A stretch of DNA of 17,010 nucleotides from an uncultured Streptococcus sp. (GCF_938036805.1 NZ_CALHWC010000178.1:1-17010); one strand, 5' to 3'. Positions 1-6,082 are shown, counted from the first letter of the stretch. A program made the numbers and translations. Notes: generated from the sequence alone by a model not told the origin.

Positions 1-42
1 ATCGGGAATTTGTCAAGAACTTTTAGAAGTAAGGAGAAGGGC

Positions 43-1149
43 ATGGAGAGAAAAAGAGTCTATATCGCAGGACTGGGACTGATTGGAGCTTCCTTGGCTC
101 TGGGCATCAGGCGAGCTCATCCTGAAATAGAGATTCTTGGTTATAATCGAAGTGAAGAATCGCGTAGAGTTGCCTTGGAACGTGGAATGGTAGATCGAGT
201 GACAGATGATTTTGCTGCCTTCGCTCCACTGGCTGATGTGATTATTCTGGCTGTGCCCATCAAGCAGACCATAGCATTTATCAAAAATCTAGCAGAGCTG
301 GACCTGAAGGAAAATGTTATCATCTCAGATGCTGGCTCAACCAAGGCTGAGATTGTGGCAGCTGCAGAAAAGTATCTGCAGAATAAGCCCGTCCGTTTTG
401 TCGGTGCTCATCCTATGGCCGGAAGTCACAAGACCGGAGCCAAGGCAGCCCATGTCAACCTATTTGAAAATGCCTATTATATCTTCACCCCCTCTAATCT
501 GACTAAGCCAGGTACTCTTGAGGCAATGGAGGATTTGCTGAGTGGTCTTCATGCCCGCTTTATTCAGGTAGATCCTGTAGAGCACGACCGAGTGACCAGT
601 CAAATCAGTCATTTTCCGCATATCCTAGCCTCCAGCCTTATGGAGCAAGCGGCAGCTTATAGCCAGGAGCATGAGTTGACCCAGTCTTTTGCAGCCGGTG
701 GTTTTCGAGATATGACACGGATTGCGGAGAGCGAGCCAGGGATGTGGACCTCTATCCTCTTAACAAATCCCGAAGCCATTTTGGAGCGGTTGGAAGATTT
801 TAAAGACCAGTTAGACAAGGTTGTCGCAGCGATTGAGGCCAAGGACGAGACAGCTATCTGGGAATTTTTCGACCGAGGACGACAGAGCCGCAAGCAGATG
901 GAAATTCATAAGCGAGCTGGTGTGGATAGCTTTTATGACCTCTTTATTGAGGTTCCCGACGAAGAAGATGCAATTTTGGGTATTTTGGAGCTTCTGCGTG
1001 GAATTTCAGTCGTCAATATTCGTATCAACGAGGAAAACCGAGAAGATATCAACGGTATTCTGCAAATCACCTTTAAAAATCGTCAAGATTTGGAAAAATC
1101 TGCTAAAATAGTAAGAGAAAATACGGATTACTTAGTGTCCGAAGACTAA
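43..1149 (+). CDS. tyrA: Prephenate dehydrogenase (TyrA) with C-terminal ACT domain
   Basis: Converts prephenate to 4-hydroxyphenylpyruvate with NAD+ in tyrosine biosynthesis, in the cytoplasm. The 368-residue product has a Rossmann GLGLIG motif at residues 10-15, a GAHPMAGS segment with the likely catalytic His123, and a His-rich HFPH stretch at 190-193. Residues from about 297 (FYDLFIEVPDEEDAI) to the end look like an ACT domain, the usual site of tyrosine feedback control. An in-frame TTG at 10 would extend it, but the ATG at 43 sits behind AAGGAGAAGG (31-40), so I chose 43. Length and layout match streptococcal TyrA. The UPF0342 gene starts 18 bp after its stop, so they are probably co-transcribed. 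In related streptococci this gene lies within an aro operon (from memory). Identification is firm; the allosteric role is inferred from the family. Confidence 0.96.
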   Translation: MERKRVYIAGLGLIGASLALGIRRAHPEIEILGYNRSEESRRVALERGMVDRVTDDFAAFAPLADVIILAVPIKQTIAFIKNLAELDLKENVIISDAGSTKAEIVAAAEKYLQNKPVRFVGAHPMAGSHKTGAKAAHVNLFENAYYIFTPSNLTKPGTLEAMEDLLSGLHARFIQVDPVEHDRVTSQISHFPHILASSLMEQAAAYSQEHELTQSFAAGGFRDMTRIAESEPGMWTSILLTNPEAILERLEDFKDQLDKVVAAIEAKDETAIWEFFDRGRQSRKQMEIHKRAGVDSFYDLFIEVPDEEDAILGILELLRGISVVNIRINEENREDINGILQITFKNRQDLEKSAKIVRENTDYLVSED

Positions 1150-1167
1150 TATAGAATGGAGAACTCT

Positions 1168-1503
1168 ATGTCAAATATTTATGATTTAGCCAATGAACTC
1201 AGTCGAGGACTTCGCGAAATGCCAGAGTACAAAGCTGTGGTAGAAAGCAAGCAGGCTATCAATGCGAATAGTGAAGCCAAGGCTATTTTTGATGACTACC
1301 TAGCTTTCCAGAAAGAGCTGCAGCAACTGGCTCAGACAGGCCAAATGCCGACTCCAGATATTCAAGAAAAAATGCAGAGTTTTGGAGATAAAATCCAAGG
1401 CAATGATTTATTATCAGTTTTCTTTAACAAGCAACAACAGCTCTCTATCTACTTGTCTGATATTGAACGGATTATTTTTGAACCGATTCAGGAACTATTC
1501 TAA
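1168..1503 (+). CDS. YlbF/YmcA-like UPF0342 family protein
   Basis: A 111-residue, largely helical cytoplasmic protein of the UPF0342/YlbF-YmcA (DUF964) group, starting MSNIYDLANELSRGLRE and ending near FEPIQELF. Members such as B. subtilis YlbF and YmcA act in a complex affecting RNA processing, competence and biofilm formation, but the streptococcal UPF0342 member has no firm role, so I assign none. An in-frame ATG at 1156 lies before the ribosome site. GGAG at 1158-1161 is correctly spaced for the ATG at 1168, so I chose the latter. It follows tyrA by 18 bp, suggesting one transcript, and ends directly before a strong terminator. In the streptococci I remember, aroA follows this gene; here the unit stops instead. 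Confidence 0.9.
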   Translation: MSNIYDLANELSRGLREMPEYKAVVESKQAINANSEAKAIFDDYLAFQKELQQLAQTGQMPTPDIQEKMQSFGDKIQGNDLLSVFFNKQQQLSIYLSDIERIIFEPIQELF

Positions 1504-1527
1504 TAGAGAAATTTATAAGATTTTATG

Positions 1528-1566
1528 AAACCAAGAAGCCAGATCGGGCCTTCTTGGTTTTTCTAT
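1528..1566 (+). terminator. Intrinsic terminator of the tyrA unit
   Basis: AACCAAGAAG (1529-1538) pairs perfectly with CTTCTTGGTT (1550-1559), giving a 10-bp stem with an 11-nt loop, followed by a T-rich tail (TTTTTCT). It lies 25 bp after the UPF0342 stop and should end the tyrA transcript. From here to about 1690 I see no gene or clear element. Confidence 0.88.
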
Positions 1567-1690
1567 GCTTTAGAAAGGCTATTCAGGCTGAAAATAAGCG
1601 TCTTTAATTCAAGAAAGAGGTAGAAAACTTAGGTGCTTTTTATAAAATCAGATTATAGCTACAATTAAAATATATTGACTCTGCATTCTA

Positions 1691-1719
1691 TTTACTATTG
1701 TCCCAAAGACTGATATACT
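1691..1719 (+). promoter_or_regulatory. Candidate extended -10 promoter for the thioesterase gene
   Basis: TTTACT (1691-1696) is followed after 17 bp by TATACT (1714-1719), which has a TGN extension at 1711-1713. Extended -10 promoters are common in streptococci. Predicted start is near 1726, leaving about 36 nt of leader before the ATG at 1762. The preceding gene ends at a terminator, so an independent promoter is expected here. Confidence 0.6.
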
Positions 1720-1761
1720 AATCAAAAAACGCTTACACTCTGATTTTTGAAAGGAACTGGT

Positions 1762-2247
1762 ATGACTTTAGAAACAAGAAAGATTGCTATTCAAGATACA
1801 TATGGCGACCGATTTCAACATTGCTGGGGTTGTGGCCCGAAAAATGAGCTAGGCCTGCATTTAAAGACTTATCCTAGCTTGGATGGGAAGGAATGTGTCA
1901 CTAGAATACGACCAGAATCTCACTATACTGGTGGTGTACCAGCCAATCTATTTGGTGGCATGATTGCTATGATTTTTGATTGCCATGGAACGGCTTCAGC
2001 AGCTTGGTTTGCCCATCAAGAAAAAGGCTTGGACTTGACTCAAGATACAGTCATTGGACGCTTTATCACAGCCCGCTTAGAAGTTGATTACCAGAGCCCG
2101 ACGCCCATTGACCAGGAAATCATCGTTACTTCGCGGCTTGAGGAGTTGGGATCAAGGAAGGCTATTATCGTGATGGAGATGTCAGTAGCGGGACAGCCAA
2201 GAGCCAAGGCTAGAATGGTAGCAGTTGCAGTGAAAGATCATATGTAG
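1762..2247 (+). CDS. PaaI-like hotdog-fold acyl-CoA thioesterase family protein
   Basis: A 161-residue protein of the PaaI/hotdog thioesterase superfamily, which usually hydrolyses acyl-CoA or related thioesters; the substrate here is unknown. The N-terminal CWGCGPKNELGLHLK motif (two cysteines) is typical of one PaaI-like subgroup. The central helix region NLFGGMIAMIFDCHGTASAAW carries the expected glycines and acidic/His positions, and FITARLEVDYQSPTP fits the main strand. I chose ATG 1762 behind AAGGAA (1751-1756); the TTG at 1747 lies upstream of that site. It has its own promoter and hairpin terminator, so it is probably monocistronic. The fold is confident, the reaction less so. Confidence 0.82.
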   Translation: MTLETRKIAIQDTYGDRFQHCWGCGPKNELGLHLKTYPSLDGKECVTRIRPESHYTGGVPANLFGGMIAMIFDCHGTASAAWFAHQEKGLDLTQDTVIGRFITARLEVDYQSPTPIDQEIIVTSRLEELGSRKAIIVMEMSVAGQPRAKARMVAVAVKDHM

Positions 2248-2249
2248 TC

Positions 2250-2287
2250 AAATTCCCTTGGTGCCTTATATCAAGGGAATTTTAGCA
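2250..2287 (+). terminator. Hairpin terminator after the thioesterase gene
   Basis: AATTCCCTTG (2251-2260) pairs with CAAGGGAATT (2272-2281), a perfect 10-bp stem with an 11-nt loop. The T tract is short (TTTT, the last bases of the stem plus what follows), so it may be less efficient than the one after the UPF0342 gene. It starts 4 bp after the stop. Confidence 0.7.
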
Positions 2288-2313
2288 TCTTTGGAGTAAT
2301 TTTATCTTGATTT

Positions 2314-2342
2314 TTGCAATTAGGACATTATTTTGGTATAAT
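2314..2342 (+). promoter_or_regulatory. ssrA promoter
   Basis: TTGCAA (2314-2319), a 17-bp spacer and a consensus TATAAT (2337-2342) preceded by TGG (2334-2336), giving a strong extended -10. The -10 ends 13 bp before the mature tmRNA 5' end at 2356, so it is placed to start ssrA with little or no leader. Confidence 0.85.
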
Positions 2343-2355
2343 AGTTACTTGTCTT

Positions 2356-2701
2356 GGGGTCGTTACGGATTCGACAGGCATTATGCGGCACATTTTGCGA
2401 CTCATCTAGCGGATGTAAAACGCCAGTTAAATATAACTGCAAAAAATAACAATTCTTACGCTTTAGCTGCCTAAAAAACAGCCAGCGTGACCTGATTCGG
2501 ATTGCTTGTGTCTGATGACCGGTCTTATTATGAGCAAGCTACGGTAAAATCAAGTCTAGGGATTTTACAAGAGATTGATAGACTCGCTTAGCTTGGGCTT
2601 GAGCCATGTGTCAAAGCTGAGTTAAATGAAGACATGGCCTATGGTCGTAGACAAATGTGTTAGCAGGTGTTTGGACGTGGGTTCGACTCCCACCGGCTCC
2701 A
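2356..2701 (+). ncRNA. ssrA: tmRNA (ssrA), trans-translation RNA
   Basis: tmRNA rescues stalled ribosomes by acting as alanyl-tRNA and then as an mRNA for a degradation tag. The 5' end GGGGTCG (2356-2362) pairs with CGGCTCC (2694-2700) to make the acceptor stem, with discriminator A at 2701. CCA is not encoded, so it must be added after transcription. The T-arm sequence GGGTTCGACTCCC is intact at the 3' end. The tag frame begins with resume codon GCA at 2439 and ends at TAA 2472-2474, reading AKNNNSYALAA, which fits the streptococcal AKN...SYA(L/V)AA pattern. The gene is complete although a prophage begins immediately after it, so the integrated phage must have preserved or restored the 3' end. 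Confidence 0.97.
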
Positions 2702-2708
2702 TTTTTGG
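2674..2708 (+). other. Predicted prophage attachment junction (attL) at the ssrA 3' end
   Basis: The tmRNA T-arm and acceptor 3' strand lie here and phage-type DNA with an integrase gene follows at once. The ssrA 3' end is a well-known target for tyrosine integrases. The exact crossover core cannot be set, because the matching copy (attR) is outside the window. Confidence 0.6.
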
Positions 2709-2710
2709 TT

Positions 2711-2825
2711 TCTAAACCTTTCTAAACCTTCTTAAAACGTTGATTTATCAGCGTTTTTTTATTTTATACTTTCTAAACCTTCCCGAACCTTTTCGAAAAA
2801 GGGATACAACAAAGGATACAACAAA
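2711..2825 (+). repeat. Two families of short direct repeats beside attL (possible integrase arm sites)
   Basis: TCTAAACCTT occurs at 2711-2720, 2721-2730 and 2772-2781, with a variant CCCGAACCTT at 2782-2791. A separate perfect tandem pair GGATACAACAAA lies at 2802-2813 and 2814-2825. Both sit between ssrA and the integrase stop codon, where arm-type integrase or excisionase sites are commonly found. The repeats are visible; the binding role is inference. Confidence 0.6.
2734..2765 (+). terminator. Terminator downstream of ssrA, in phage-side DNA
   Basis: AAAACGTTGA (2734-2743) pairs with TCAGCGTTTT (2748-2757) using one G-U wobble, with a 4-nt loop and a run of seven Ts to 2760. On the opposite strand the wobble becomes a C-A mismatch, so the element is oriented to stop rightward (ssrA) transcription. 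It lies about 33 nt past the end of tmRNA, on the phage side of the presumed junction. Confidence 0.8.
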
Positions 2826-2835
2826 TCGTCGCATC

Positions 2836-3918
2836 CTAAAAATCAATATAATTTGCAAAGCGCTCTCCAATATCATCCTTGGCTTGTTTAGTTATGTGAG
2901 TATATACATTCATTGTTGTTTTTAAATCGGAATGTCCGAGTCTATATTGGACTTGCTTCAAGGTCATACCAGCATCAAAACAGAGACTTGCATGCGTATG
3001 CCTGAAGCCATGAATTTTTATTGGCCGCAAACCGCTATCTTTCAAAATGGCAAGCAACCATTTTCTTGGAAGACTGCTTGGAATAGGTTTGCTAAACTCA
3101 TTCTCGAAAATATATCTTGTACCTGGATTTCGCTCTCTCCATTCTTGCAAGATGTCTTTTGTCTTCTCGTCTAAACTGATCAGTCGCTTACTGCTGGCCG
3201 TTTTAGTAGAGCCTATCTCTTCACCTGTAAATCCTCTTGTAATAGCTTTATTGATGCTTAGAGTGTTATTGGACCAGTCAGTCCATTCAAGAGCTAGAAC
3301 CTCCCCTTTTCGAGCTCCTGTAAAGGCTAAAAGACGAAAGAGAACTATCTTTTCTAAATCTTCATTTTGTTCTACCAATTTCAAGAATGTTCGAAGTTCG
3401 TCTTTATTATAAAAATCACTAGTGTTATCAATTTTCTTTCTGGTAGTCGTAACAACGCTGTCTATTGGATTGCTATCAATATATCCATGTCGAATTGCGT
3501 ATTTAAAAACATTGTTCATAAGCCCTTTTAGCTTCCGACCAGAAACTAACCTTCTAGCCCATTCATTGGCTTGTTCTTGCATTTGGAGGGGAGTGATTGA
3601 AGCTATCTTCCTATTTCCCAAATCTGGGTAGATATGGTTTTTGAAATTTCTTGAGGTCTTAATATATGTACTTTCTTGTACAGTCTCATAATATTCTTTC
3701 AGCCATTTTTCTGAGATTTCTTTGACGGTTATATTTTTCTTGGTTTCTTTCTTATTTTCTAAATCATTTTGAAGTTGGAAGAGTGCTGCTCTAGCTTTCG
3801 CTTTAGTTTCAAACCCTCTCTTTCTTGCATACTTGCTTTTTCCGTTTTCTTTGCCGATATAGAAAATGAAACCATAAGCCGTGTCACCGTTTTTCTTCTT
3901 GTAAGATTTAATTTCCAT
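2836..3918 (-). CDS. int: Phage tyrosine-recombinase integrase
   Basis: Catalyses site-specific integration of the phage, here most likely at the ssrA 3' end, and excision together with an excisionase. The 360-residue protein has an N-terminal basic arm-binding region (1-55), a SAM-like core-binding domain (about 63-150) and a catalytic domain. Visible catalytic residues are Arg203 (FTGARKGE), a Lys near 239-244, His303 and Arg306 (HGFRHTH), His329 (LGHSD) and the nucleophile Tyr339 (MNVYTH). Start ATG at 3918 is preceded on the minus strand by GAGGTA. The stop is 134 bp from ssrA, the normal place for an integrase next to attL. All key residues are present, so it looks active. Confidence 0.95.
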   Translation of the reverse strand: MEIKSYKKKNGDTAYGFIFYIGKENGKSKYARKRGFETKAKARAALFQLQNDLENKKETKKNITVKEISEKWLKEYYETVQESTYIKTSRNFKNHIYPDLGNRKIASITPLQMQEQANEWARRLVSGRKLKGLMNNVFKYAIRHGYIDSNPIDSVVTTTRKKIDNTSDFYNKDELRTFLKLVEQNEDLEKIVLFRLLAFTGARKGEVLALEWTDWSNNTLSINKAITRGFTGEEIGSTKTASSKRLISLDEKTKDILQEWRERNPGTRYIFENEFSKPIPSSLPRKWLLAILKDSGLRPIKIHGFRHTHASLCFDAGMTLKQVQYRLGHSDLKTTMNVYTHITKQAKDDIGERFANYIDF

Positions 3919-3994
3919 TGATTTTTACCTCATTTCTTGGTAAAATGGGTACAAGAAAACGACCTTTTGAATGGTTGTTTCTTATACTAGATTT

Positions 3995-4036
3995 CCTCAC
4001 ACTCAAGATTGCCGTCGGAGAGTGTGAGGATTTTTT
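3995..4036 (+). terminator. Rightward-facing terminator between integrase and PH-like gene
   Basis: CCTCACACTC (3995-4004) pairs perfectly with GAGTGTGAGG (4020-4029), followed by ATTTTTTG. The T tract is present only on the plus strand; on the minus strand, the direction of both flanking genes, the stem is followed by AAATCT. It therefore should stop rightward transcription only and allow the leftward transcript into int. Confidence 0.72.
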
Positions 4037-4037
4037 G

Positions 4038-4445
4038 TTATTTCTTGACTTTATCTTTTAAAGATTTCTCTATGGCTTTCTTTAATTCCAAAATAGATGC
4101 TTTTTCATCTTTGGTAAAGGTTACTGTGTTTTCATCTTTTACGGCATCAAACACACCACCTTTTGTATCAAAAGAACCAGGGTAAACAAGTTGAAGATAG
4201 CCAACAGTTGAGCCAGGTTCTTTCAATTGATATGCTGTAATCTCAGAGAGAAGAATTGACTTTTCGCCATCAAGACCATGAAGAAGAACATTAGACACAT
4301 TTGTCTTTCTTGCAATCCTGATAAAATAATCATCGATTCTTACAACAGTTTTTGATTTCTTAAACTCAAAAACTCGCTCGTTCGGTTCCTCTGTAAAGAG
4401 TTCAACCTCTAAACTTTCATCTTGCTTTTTACCAAACAATGCCAT
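4038..4445 (-). CDS. Small PH-like (DUF4429-type) protein in the lysogeny module
   Basis: A 135-residue protein with no signal peptide or membrane segment. Residues about 15-115 alternate strands in a pattern like bacterial PH or DUF4429 domains, including LLSEITAYQLKEPGSTVGYLQLVYPG and a TVTFTKDEKASILELKKAIE C-terminal helix. Many relatives in Gram-positive phages carry a SHOCT tail; this one ends in a short basic helix instead. It starts at ATG 4445 behind AAAGGAAC and lies leftward between ImmA and the integrase, a position often used for genes expressed in the lysogen, such as superinfection or host-interaction genes. Family assignment is moderately sure and the function is not known. Confidence 0.65.
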   Translation of the reverse strand: MALFGKKQDESLEVELFTEEPNERVFEFKKSKTVVRIDDYFIRIARKTNVSNVLLHGLDGEKSILLSEITAYQLKEPGSTVGYLQLVYPGSFDTKGGVFDAVKDENTVTFTKDEKASILELKKAIEKSLKDKVKK

Positions 4446-4489
4446 AAGTAGTTCCTTTCTTTTTCTGCTTTAGCAGTTTATAAACATAT

Positions 4490-4873
4490 TTAACCAACTA
4501 ATGTCTGATATTCCTCTTTTACCATAATCTCATTTGTCATGGTTTTAAGATTATAATAAGACATAAATTTGAGGTAATCAAACTCTGTGGGGTCATCTAA
4601 GCTTTCTAGTGCGTCTTTTACGAGATGATGGATCATATTCCTATCAGCTTCGTTTTCGCAACGCAGGCGAGCATTATGGTACTCTGAACGTGTGTGGCCC
4701 TTGTGGCCGAGTTCGTGTAGAAGAACCTTAACTCTCTCTTTTTTGTTGAGTTTACTTGACAGGAAAGCTGTGTTGGTTTCTTTTTCGTAAAATCCAAGTT
4801 CATCAGGCATCAGATCTCCATCAAAATCGATAATACGAATCTGAAAATGACTTATAATTTCTTTTTCAGTCAC
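4490..4873 (-). CDS. ImmA/IrrE-type zinc metallopeptidase
   Basis: A 127-residue metallopeptidase of the ImmA/IrrE (COG2856) group. HELGH at residues 53-57 supplies two zinc-binding histidines and the catalytic glutamate, and ENEADRNMIHHLV (from Glu73) contains the expected downstream acidic ligand. In ICEBs1, ImmA cleaves the neighbouring repressor ImmR to induce the element; the same relation to the adjacent repressor here is inference. Translation begins at a GTG (4873), with AGAGGT about 8 nt before it on the minus strand, overlapping the stop of the repressor gene, so the two are probably translated from one leftward mRNA. The gene is complete. Confidence 0.88.
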   Translation of the reverse strand: MTEKEIISHFQIRIIDFDGDLMPDELGFYEKETNTAFLSSKLNKKERVKVLLHELGHKGHTRSEYHNARLRCENEADRNMIHHLVKDALESLDDPTEFDYLKFMSYYNLKTMTNEIMVKEEYQTLVG

Positions 4874-4885
4874 TAGGCAATACCT

Positions 4886-5251
4886 CTAATCACCAGCTTC
4901 TTTTAGATAACCTTCAATGATAGACTGGATGATTTTTTTCTTTTCATCTGTTAATTCTCGACCGCCAAACATCATGACATTCGATGCCATTTCTTCAACG
5001 TTTAGGGTCTTCCCTTGCCATATATACTCTTTTGAATCACCGGCGATGGCAGAATTATCCGTACGTCCTAGCAGATAGTCCGTGGACACGTTGAAGTAGT
5101 CAGCGATTTCAGAAATGCGCTCAGCATTTGGTTTTTTTGTCTTCATGCTATAGATCGTATTTCTGCTATATCCGAGAGCTTCCTCCAACTTACTCAGTGA
5201 AATACCGCGTTTTTGGCAAAGTTCTTTAATTCTGTCGAATGTCGGAAACAT
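4886..5251 (-). CDS. CI-like phage repressor (XRE family)
   Basis: A 121-residue DNA-binding protein. Residues about 5-60 form a helix-turn-helix of the XRE/Cro-CI type (KRGISLSKLEEALGYSRNTI then a second helix and FNVSTDYLLGR). The C-terminal half (GKTLNVEEMASNVMMF and ELTDEKKKIIQSIIEGYLKEAG) is short and helical, with no visible LexA-type Ser/Lys peptidase residues, so self-cleavage is unlikely; control through the adjacent ImmA is more plausible. The frame is open upstream to 5326, but ATG 5251 has AGAAAGG before it and yields a normal N-terminus. It diverges from the Cro-like gene across a region with repeated half-sites, the classic lysogeny switch arrangement. Confidence 0.88.
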   Translation of the reverse strand: MFPTFDRIKELCQKRGISLSKLEEALGYSRNTIYSMKTKKPNAERISEIADYFNVSTDYLLGRTDNSAIAGDSKEYIWQGKTLNVEEMASNVMMFGGRELTDEKKKIIQSIIEGYLKEAGD

Positions 5252-5312
5252 TGATTTTTCAACCTTTCTGGGAACACGACAAAAAATATTTAAACTATTG
5301 TGTGTAAAGTTG

Positions 5313-5341
5313 TTGACAAAACACAATCAATAGTTTACAAT
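5313..5341 (+). promoter_or_regulatory. Rightward promoter candidate 1, embedded in operator half-sites
   Basis: A perfect TTGACA (5313-5318), 17-bp spacer and TACAAT (5336-5341). The -10 lies between and overlaps two CAATAGTTT copies, so bound repressor would block it. It would give a long leader of about 200 nt before the Cro-like gene. Confidence 0.65.
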
Positions 5342-5404
5342 AGTTTTTGTAAGTTAATAAGTTAGTAAAAAACAAAGTTAAAACTTATCTAAAAATAAAT
5401 AGCT

Positions 5405-5434
5405 TTGGCGAGCAAGAAAATTGATAGATATAAT
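5405..5434 (+). promoter_or_regulatory. Rightward promoter candidate 2
   Basis: TTGGCG (5405-5410), 18-bp spacer and a consensus TATAAT (5429-5434). No operator half-site overlaps it. The -35 is imperfect, so use in vivo is uncertain. Confidence 0.4.
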
Positions 5435-5478
5435 GTTTTATCAAGGTTTTTAATTATGCTTATATTTTAAACAATAGA

Positions 5479-5507
5479 TTGTAAAATGTCAAGCGTTTTT
5501 ATAAAAT
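5479..5507 (+). promoter_or_regulatory. Rightward promoter candidate 3, proximal to the Cro-like gene
   Basis: TTGTAA (5479-5484), 17-bp spacer, TAAAAT (5502-5507). Its -35 overlaps the palindrome ACAATAGATTGT (5471-5482), a natural repression site. The predicted start near 5514 leaves a 40-nt leader to ATG 5554, the most usual geometry of the three candidates. Confidence 0.5.
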
Positions 5508-5553
5508 GTTTTACTAACTTTTTAACTTGATATTAGTTAGAAAGGAGAAAAGT

Positions 5554-5766
5554 ATGAGTCAACAGCATCAAAAATGGCTTGAACTAGTACAGAAGCGACT
5601 AGATGAAAAGGGGTGGTCACGGAGTGACTTGGCTACTGTCGTTGGTGTCAGTCCGGCGATGATTACACAGCTTTTCAAAACTGGCCACGGGAGCGACCAG
5701 TTAAAGCTTGAAATCAAGAAGAAGTTGAATATCAGCGAGAGCTGGGTCAAATTTGAGGAAAGGTAG
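5554..5766 (+). CDS. Cro-like XRE family regulator
   Basis: A 70-residue protein made almost entirely of a helix-turn-helix domain: residues about 5-50 include QKRLDEKGWSRSDLATVVG followed by VSPAMITQLFKTG as turn and recognition helix. It is the first rightward gene, divergent from the repressor, which is the position and size of Cro. I chose ATG 5554 behind AAAGGAG (5541-5547); the upstream TTG at 5527 has no ribosome site. Its stop (5764-5766) overlaps the AGGA ribosome site of the next gene, indicating co-expression. Binding to the nearby half-sites is inferred. Confidence 0.85.
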   Translation: MSQQHQKWLELVQKRLDEKGWSRSDLATVVGVSPAMITQLFKTGHGSDQLKLEIKKKLNISESWVKFEER

Positions 5767-5774
5767 GATAAGTC

Positions 5775-6053
5775 ATGGCTCTTGAATTATTCGGAGACAG
5801 TTTCAAGGCCGAGCTCTTTGAGGAACTGGTCGAGCTAAACAAGCAAGCTCTAGCAGAAGCAAAAAGGCAAGTGTCTAAAAAGACTACTTGGGTTACTATC
5901 ACTGAGCTGAAAGACGAAACCGGCTGGGGGCGCTCGACTCTCGAAACGTGGCGAGATCAAGGGAAGTTCCGCAGTATGCAGAAGTCGAAAGGTGGCAAGT
6001 ACCTCTACGACCTCGAAGATGCCCAGAGGTTTTGCCGGTCGCTTGCAAAATAA
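5775..6053 (+). CDS. DUF771-type phage DNA-binding protein (excisionase-like)
   Basis: A 92-residue protein. Residues about 1-35 form an acidic/amphipathic helix, and residues 38-90 match the DUF771 pattern: TWVTITELKDETGWGRSTLE, a variable loop, then GGKYLYDLEDAQRF. This resembles a small winged-helix or MerR/excisionase-like DNA-binding module. Such genes commonly follow cro in streptococcal and lactococcal phages. A role as excisionase or accessory regulator is possible, but the sequence alone does not decide it. Start ATG 5775 has AGGA at 5765-5768. The gene ends five bases before a minus-strand-oriented terminator. Confidence 0.78.
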   Translation: MALELFGDSFKAELFEELVELNKQALAEAKRQVSKKTTWVTITELKDETGWGRSTLETWRDQGKFRSMQKSKGGKYLYDLEDAQRFCRSLAK

Positions 6054-6082
6054 AAAAAGCTACCGACAAGACTGTCGGCAGC
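6052..6082 (-). terminator. Leftward-facing terminator after the DUF771 gene
   Basis: GCTACCGACA (6059-6068) and TGTCGGCAGC (6073-6082) flank a 4-nt loop. Read leftward, all ten pairs form, with one G-U, and the stem is followed by seven Us. Read rightward, the same position becomes an A-C mismatch and the stem is followed by AAACCAAAA. It is therefore built to stop leftward, not rightward, transcription. Confidence 0.72.

Larger units (their letters stand above)
5252..5553. promoter_or_regulatory. Divergent immunity control region with repeated operator-like half-sites
   Basis: This 302-bp AT-rich gap between the repressor and Cro-like genes contains AAACTATTG at 5292-5300, its reverse complement CAATAGTTT at 5328-5336 and 5338-5346, and a related palindrome ACAATAGATTGT at 5471-5482. 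These are good candidates for CI/Cro operators. They overlap the promoter candidates listed separately. The leftward repressor promoter is less clear; weak -10-like sequence lies around 5285-5292 on the minus strand. Nothing else gene-like is seen here. Confidence 0.7.

Noticed and set aside
2307..2342. TTGATT as the -35 of the ssrA promoter
   Set aside because: The spacer to TATAAT would be 24 bp; TTGCAA at 2314 gives 17 bp.
2932..3631. Plus-strand open frames opposite the integrase
   Set aside because: They are shadows of a complete integrase with all catalytic residues; none has a convincing ribosome site.
3995..4036. This hairpin as the terminator of the leftward PH-like gene
   Set aside because: There is no T tract on the minus strand after the stem, so it should not stop leftward transcription.
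4038..4873. Toxin-antitoxin pair formed by the PH-like and ImmA-like genes
   Set aside because: The HELGH protein is next to a CI-like repressor and fits ImmA; the PH-like protein has no toxin motif, and 44 bp separate the two genes.
5252..5326. A 25-codon N-terminal extension of the repressor
   Set aside because: It would run through the operator region and lacks a ribosome site; ATG 5251 has one and gives a normal helix-turn-helix N-terminus.
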